Source: JAYEJW01 sp034716535 (GTDB lineage: Bacteria > Pseudomonadota > Gammaproteobacteria > Chromatiales > Chromatiaceae). From it: a DNA stretch of 8,591 bases. Of the stretch, positions 6,108 through 8,591 are shown piece by piece. The notes beneath the pieces were generated by a model. The model worked only from the letters and a program-made list of their open reading frames with translations. It was not told the origin of the DNA and made no database searches. A program made the position numbers and the translations under genes. The stretch is from the NCBI GenBank assembly GCA_034716535.1, contig JAYEJW010000457.1, forward strand, positions 1 to 8,591, read 5' to 3'. The first letter of the stretch is position 1; the number at the start of each line of letters is the position of its first letter.

Positions 6108-6127
6108 TTGAGCTTCGGTCAGGGGAT

Positions 6128-6376
6128 TCAGACCAGAGACCACTCCAGGCTTGGCTTGCGCAACCGCCGCGCCTCTTGGCACAGGGCCGATTCTGGCCGG
6201 ATCATTTTCCCCACAAGCTCCACTGGATCGCCGGATAGATCTAAGTCCGACCCCGCTATCAACCCCGCAATAGAGTCTATGGCCTTGCCAAGTGGCATAG
6301 CCGCGTCGGGGTATGGCTCCTCATATGTCGTAACAGTCGCCTCCAGGCGTTCAACGCGCGTCTTCAGGTTGGGCAT
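6128..6376 (-). CDS. Small hypothetical protein, paralogue of the preceding gene
   Basis: The product is 82 residues starting MPNLKTRVERLEATVTTYEE. The N-terminal 12 residues form an amphipathic helix very like the start of the upstream 65-residue protein (MPTLKDRIDRLERG). The rest (AIDSIAGLIAGSDLDLSGDP, then VELVGKMIRPESALCQEARR) is not recognised. The ATG at 6376 is chosen over a frame open to 6526 because AAGGAG lies ten bases before it and the paralogous start aligns. The start overlaps the end of the preceding gene by 26 bases. Position after a DUF5681 gene suggests an accessory phage or island protein. Function unknown. Confidence 0.6.
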   Translation of the reverse strand: MPNLKTRVERLEATVTTYEEPYPDAAMPLGKAIDSIAGLIAGSDLDLSGDPVELVGKMIRPESALCQEARRLRKPSLEWSLV

Positions 6377-6548
6377 GGTGCGAGCGCTCCTTCGGGCCAA
6401 CGTAGACCACGGACAAAACCATGTCTCCGCGCTCTTGTGCGGCCTGTAGGTCCTCGGGGGCTGTGCTCGGATAGGCCACGAAGAGAGCAGGCATCTCGGG
6501 GCCGCCGCCGCGTTCGAGCCGGTCAATCCGGTCTTTCAGTGTCGGCAT
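6351..6548 (-). CDS. Small hypothetical protein after the DUF5681 gene
   Basis: The product is 65 residues starting MPTLKDRIDRLERGGG, an amphipathic helix, then a short region with hydrophobic strands (ALFVAYPSTAPEDLQ, DMVLSVVYVGP) that could form a small alpha/beta fold. The ATG at 6548 is preceded by GAGGA eight bases upstream, a good ribosome site. It lies in the same frame as the front part of the broken DUF5681 gene, so a naive call would fuse them into one 194-residue protein; the ribosome site and family alignment argue for separate genes. It overlaps the DUF5681 gene end and the next gene start by 26 bases each. No function can be assigned. Confidence 0.6.
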   Translation of the reverse strand: MPTLKDRIDRLERGGGPEMPALFVAYPSTAPEDLQAAQERGDMVLSVVYVGPKERSHHAQPEDAR

Positions 6549-6935
6549 GGGTTTTTTCCTCCAGTGCTTCGATGCGCTTGACCAGCTCGTCAAGCTCCAT
6601 GACGCGAGCGAGCGACCCGAGCCCCTGCAACAGCTTCGCCGCTTGGTCGGGGGTGATCTTCGAGGCCCCCCACGGCCGCCAGGATGGCGGGCCCGCTCTC
6701 GCCTAGGTCCACCATTCAGGGGCAGCTTCACGGGGGCATCCTGGGGCCGCAGGGCGGGCAAGACGCGATCAATCAACAGCTTCGCCGCCGCGGTGTCTCC
6801 GGCTTTGGCGTTTATGGTCATCGCGGCCAGAATCTCGGGCAGGTCCGCCGCGATGGCGTGCCTCAGCTTTGCCTGGGTCTGTATCCCCTGGGGCCTGCCC
6901 TTGGGGTTGCCCGATTGCCCTCTCTTGAATGTCAT
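6523..6935 (-). pseudogene. DUF5681 (KGG-type) protein, broken by two frameshifts
   Basis: The start MTFKRGQSGNPKGRPQG is the hallmark of DUF5681 proteins, small proteins usually next to phage terminase or transfer genes. Frame 0 gives a good match for 73 residues, to PVKLPL (base 6717). The family-like sequence continues one frame over as VDLGESGPAILAAV (6712-6671). It then moves to a third frame as ASKITPDQAAKLLQGLGSLA and MELDELVKRIEALEEK, ending at the stop 6523-6525. Each change equals one extra base; the second falls in a run of six G on the coding strand (6666-6671). Repaired, the protein would be about 136 residues, normal for the family. The unrepaired frame instead runs into Arg/Ser-rich nonsense. 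No clear ribosome site precedes it. Confidence 0.75.
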
Positions 6936-7166
6936 GCTGTTGTTGTTTCTGACAGTATTCCGTCACGAACCTCCAAGAATTCTACACCTCGCCACCGCCT
7001 CACGGATGGTGGGTGAAACGGAGAAAGTGGGCCGATTGTAGGTCCGGAATCGACCCGAAGCGGACGTCCAGACCTCACCGGCAAGGTGTTCGCTTCTGAC
7101 TCAAAGCGGTCATACATGGAGCAACAGCAACTTGTAACTTTCCGTGTTTTTTGATGCCTCAGAGGA

Positions 7167-7176
7167 AGTGTCCCAT
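7167..7176 (+). repeat. Outer inverted repeat, left (AGTGTCCCAT)
   Basis: AGTGTCCCAT here is the exact reverse complement of 8552-8561. Similarity extends inward loosely, with GGGCG and a T run following on both sides when read into the element. No matching target-site duplication was found outside the pair. Confidence 0.5.
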
Positions 7177-7267
7177 CTTGGGCGTTTGATACCTTGGGTT
7201 TTTATGTTGTTTACGTCCTGATTATAGGGACAAGGGATTTTGCGAAATGTCCAGTTTTTAGCCATAG

Positions 7268-7294
7268 TTGGGACAGTCGCTGGATGAAACAGAA
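7268..7294 (+). repeat. Composite motif, left inner copy
   Basis: TTGGGACAG (7268-7276) is followed eight bases later by TGAAACAGAA (7285-7294). The same two words occur as reverse complement at 8517-8539, there four bases apart. This strengthens the case that both flanks of the methyltransferase gene descend from one repeat. Confidence 0.45.
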
Positions 7295-7392
7295 GTCTTA
7301 GACAGCTGTATCAAAATTGGAAAATCGAAGACCAACTAAGTGCTTGATTTTTCGTCCGCGCAGCCCGGTCGGGGCACAGACGGGCCGAAATT

Positions 7393-7419
7393 TGAAACAG
7401 AATTGGGTATTCTGGGTCA
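7393..7419 (+). repeat. 27-bp dyad, left
   Basis: TGAAACAGAAT and ATTCTGGGTCA flank the five bases TGGGT; the arms pair at 9 of 11 positions. The same layout occurs in reverse orientation at 8500-8526. Two 11-bp arms with a short spacer resemble the binding site of a dimeric DNA-binding protein or recombinase, but no such protein is encoded here. Confidence 0.55.
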
Positions 7420-7560
7420 GACTGTAATTTTCCGATGTCGGCTTCAATGAATTTCAGAAGGCGATTTCCATCTCAAAATCCGAGAATTCTTTCATTTCAA
7501 AATCGAGAAAAAGAATATCCACACCACTTTCGTTAATGAAAATTTCAGGAGATCTTGAGA

Positions 7561-8379
7561 ATGAACACATATAATAAAGAACTCAACAGATTACGAACAA
7601 TCATCGGAAGTAATCGAGTTGCATTTACTGATGTGGCTCATATTCAACAGTTACAAGTTGGATATGATAGAAGGGCCGACAATTATAGCAAAGAAAGTCA
7701 AAGCAGGCAGGATAAGATACATCAGACGACTTCAACAGACCGGTTCTTTCTTGAAGAACTGAGAGGATTAATCAGCAGCAAAAGAATTGCCTATTTAGAT
7801 GTTGGCTGTGCAGATGGCAAAAGAACGCAGAGGTTTTCAAACAACCTGGGGGAATTTTGCAAAATTGACAGACTTTATGCAATCGACTACTCAAGAGAAA
7901 TGGTTGCGCAAGCTCAAGGAATTCTGGGTCATTCAAACGTTGCATGGGGGAACATTACTGCTTTACCTTTTCAGGCTGAATTCAATATAGTTACCTGTAT
8001 GTATGGCATTATTGGACATTTACCAGAGGATTTGATTCAGCAGGCTTTTAATAATCTATCGCAGACTCTCGTAGATGGAGGCATTCTCTGCATAGATGTT
8101 CTTGAAAGAGATCAGGAGTTTCTTCAACACTATCATTACAACGAAGTCAATGGGAATCATGGGAAATATGTTGCATATTTTGTTAACATAGGAGAAAGTC
8201 CATTAACGGATGCCAACAACCAGCCGATAGTCTATACTATGCGGATGTTTACTCCGGAAGAAATAAAAACGTACTCTACGAACGCAGGTCTTAGACCGGT
8301 AGCAGAGAAAAAAATTTATCCGATTGAACGAGGCGTTGATGAAGTGGAATATGCATTAGTACTTAAAAAAGCGTACTAA
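7561..8379 (+). CDS. Class I SAM-dependent methyltransferase
   Basis: The product is 272 residues. The SAM-binding fold begins after a ~75-residue N-terminal helical region containing YDRRADNY. Motif I is YLDVGCADG (78-86). The acidic residue ending strand 2 is Asp109 in YAIDYS. GNITALPF (130-137) matches the region before strand 4, and LSQTLVDGGILCIDV (166-180) matches the post-motif helix and strand 5. A C-terminal extension with MRMFTPEEIKTYSTNAGL is typical of small-molecule methyltransferases; the substrate cannot be told. The ATG at 7561 is preferred to a TTG at 7555 because AGGAG (7547-7551) lies nine bases before it. The gene is much more AT-rich than the tol/que block and stands alone between inverted repeats, so it was probably acquired. 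Confidence 0.85.
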   Translation: MNTYNKELNRLRTIIGSNRVAFTDVAHIQQLQVGYDRRADNYSKESQSRQDKIHQTTSTDRFFLEELRGLISSKRIAYLDVGCADGKRTQRFSNNLGEFCKIDRLYAIDYSREMVAQAQGILGHSNVAWGNITALPFQAEFNIVTCMYGIIGHLPEDLIQQAFNNLSQTLVDGGILCIDVLERDQEFLQHYHYNEVNGNHGKYVAYFVNIGESPLTDANNQPIVYTMRMFTPEEIKTYSTNAGLRPVAEKKIYPIERGVDEVEYALVLKKAY

Positions 8380-8499
8380 CAAATCTATGGTCGTGTTCAA
8401 AAATTGTTGTTATCGCTGTTTAAGATATTGATTTTAATGAGATAAAAAATGACCGCCAACAGTTTTTGACCACTACCCGCTTGGGGTCGAAAGTGCCCC

Positions 8500-8526
8500 T
8501 GAACCAGAATCTCGGATTCTGTTTCA
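8500..8526 (-). repeat. 27-bp dyad, right
   Basis: TGAACCAGAAT and ATTCTGTTTCA flank CTCGG; the arms pair at 10 of 11 positions. Its reverse complement aligns with the left dyad at 7393-7419, sharing TGAAACAGAAT, the five-base spacer length and ATTCTGG. CTGTCCCAA follows at 8531-8539, completing the match to the left composite motif. Confidence 0.55.
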
Positions 8527-8551
8527 AAATCTGTCCCAAAATCGCCCCGTT

Positions 8552-8561
8552 ATGGGACACT
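8552..8561 (-). repeat. Outer inverted repeat, right (ATGGGACACT)
   Basis: An exact reverse complement of 7167-7176. Together the pair encloses about 1.4 kb that contains only the methyltransferase gene. Ten bases alone could be chance; the inner matching repeats make a shared origin more likely. Confidence 0.5.
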
Positions 8562-8591
8562 CCACCAGAAATATTGCTGCTAGGTCATTTA

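Larger units (their letters stand above)
6936..7560. other. 625-bp non-coding stretch, AT-richer, with repeats
   Basis: No convincing gene was found here. GC content falls sharply to the right of about 7118, marking a change of origin. It holds a short inverted repeat (7167-7176), the composite TTGGGACAG / TGAAACAGAA motif (7268-7294), a GC-rich patch around 7362-7387 and a 27-bp dyad (7393-7419), each listed separately. The last bases carry AGGAG (7547-7551) for the methyltransferase gene. No promoter for that gene could be fixed. Confidence 0.6.
8380..8591. other. Non-coding right flank of the methyltransferase gene
   Basis: No gene is seen to the window end. The first ~70 bases are very AT-rich, then composition becomes more mixed near 8450. 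It carries the right-hand dyad (8500-8526) and the right outer inverted repeat (8552-8561). No intrinsic terminator with a clear stem and T run was recognised after the methyltransferase stop. Confidence 0.6.

Noticed and set aside
6351..6935. A single 194-residue minus-strand protein
   Set aside because: Its middle is frameshifted Arg/Ser-rich sequence and its end is a separate small gene with its own ribosome site; the front is a broken DUF5681 gene.
6932..7117. A 61-residue minus-strand frame overlapping the DUF5681 start by ATGA
   Set aside because: The overlap is attractive, but there is no ribosome site, no recognisable sequence, and the frame is short.
8380..8591. An integron attC site behind the methyltransferase gene
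   Set aside because: A lone foreign gene suggested a cassette, but no GTTRRRY and RYYYAAC core pair could be placed.

Overview
The window looks like a piece of a GC-rich gammaproteobacterial chromosome, followed by an accessory region to the right of a tRNA gene. The order tolA-tolB-pal-cpoB-queE-queC-tRNA-Lys, together with an encoded CCA end on the tRNA, is the arrangement known from Pseudomonas and related gammaproteobacteria. The genus cannot be fixed from the sequence alone.

Region 1 (1-3208) is the Tol-Pal cell-envelope block on the + strand. It holds the C-terminal part of tolA (cut by the window edge), tolB, pal and cpoB. The products span the periplasm between the inner-membrane TolQRA motor and the outer-membrane lipoprotein Pal, and serve envelope constriction and outer-membrane integrity during division. 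CpoB ties this to peptidoglycan synthesis.

Region 2 (3209-4980) carries queE and queC, two consecutive steps of the 7-deazaguanine (preQ0/queuosine) pathway. An assembly gap of exactly 100 N breaks queC. The 127 bases before the gap are repeated exactly after it, so this is almost certainly an unmerged contig overlap rather than biology; the copy after the gap gives a full-length 222-residue QueC.

Region 3 (4981-5483) holds tRNA-Lys(TTT) with its own terminator. Beyond it lie two short direct repeats resembling lambda-type integrase arm sites and two strong palindromes. The tRNA-Lys next to queC is a known island insertion hotspot in Pseudomonas, and the gene content changes abruptly here.

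Region 4 (5484-6935) is accessory DNA. A secreted DUF4124 protein on the + strand is convergent with a leftward phage-like cluster: a DUF5681 gene broken by two frameshifts, then two small proteins that look like tandem duplicates of each other. No integrase, portal or large terminase is present, so this is a remnant or one edge of an element.

Region 5 (6936-8591) is markedly AT-richer. One intact class I SAM-dependent methyltransferase gene sits between long non-coding flanks that carry matching inverted repeats: a 10-bp outer pair and a 27-bp dyad pair. No transposase is visible. The most interesting possibility is a transposase-less mobile cassette with a methyltransferase passenger.
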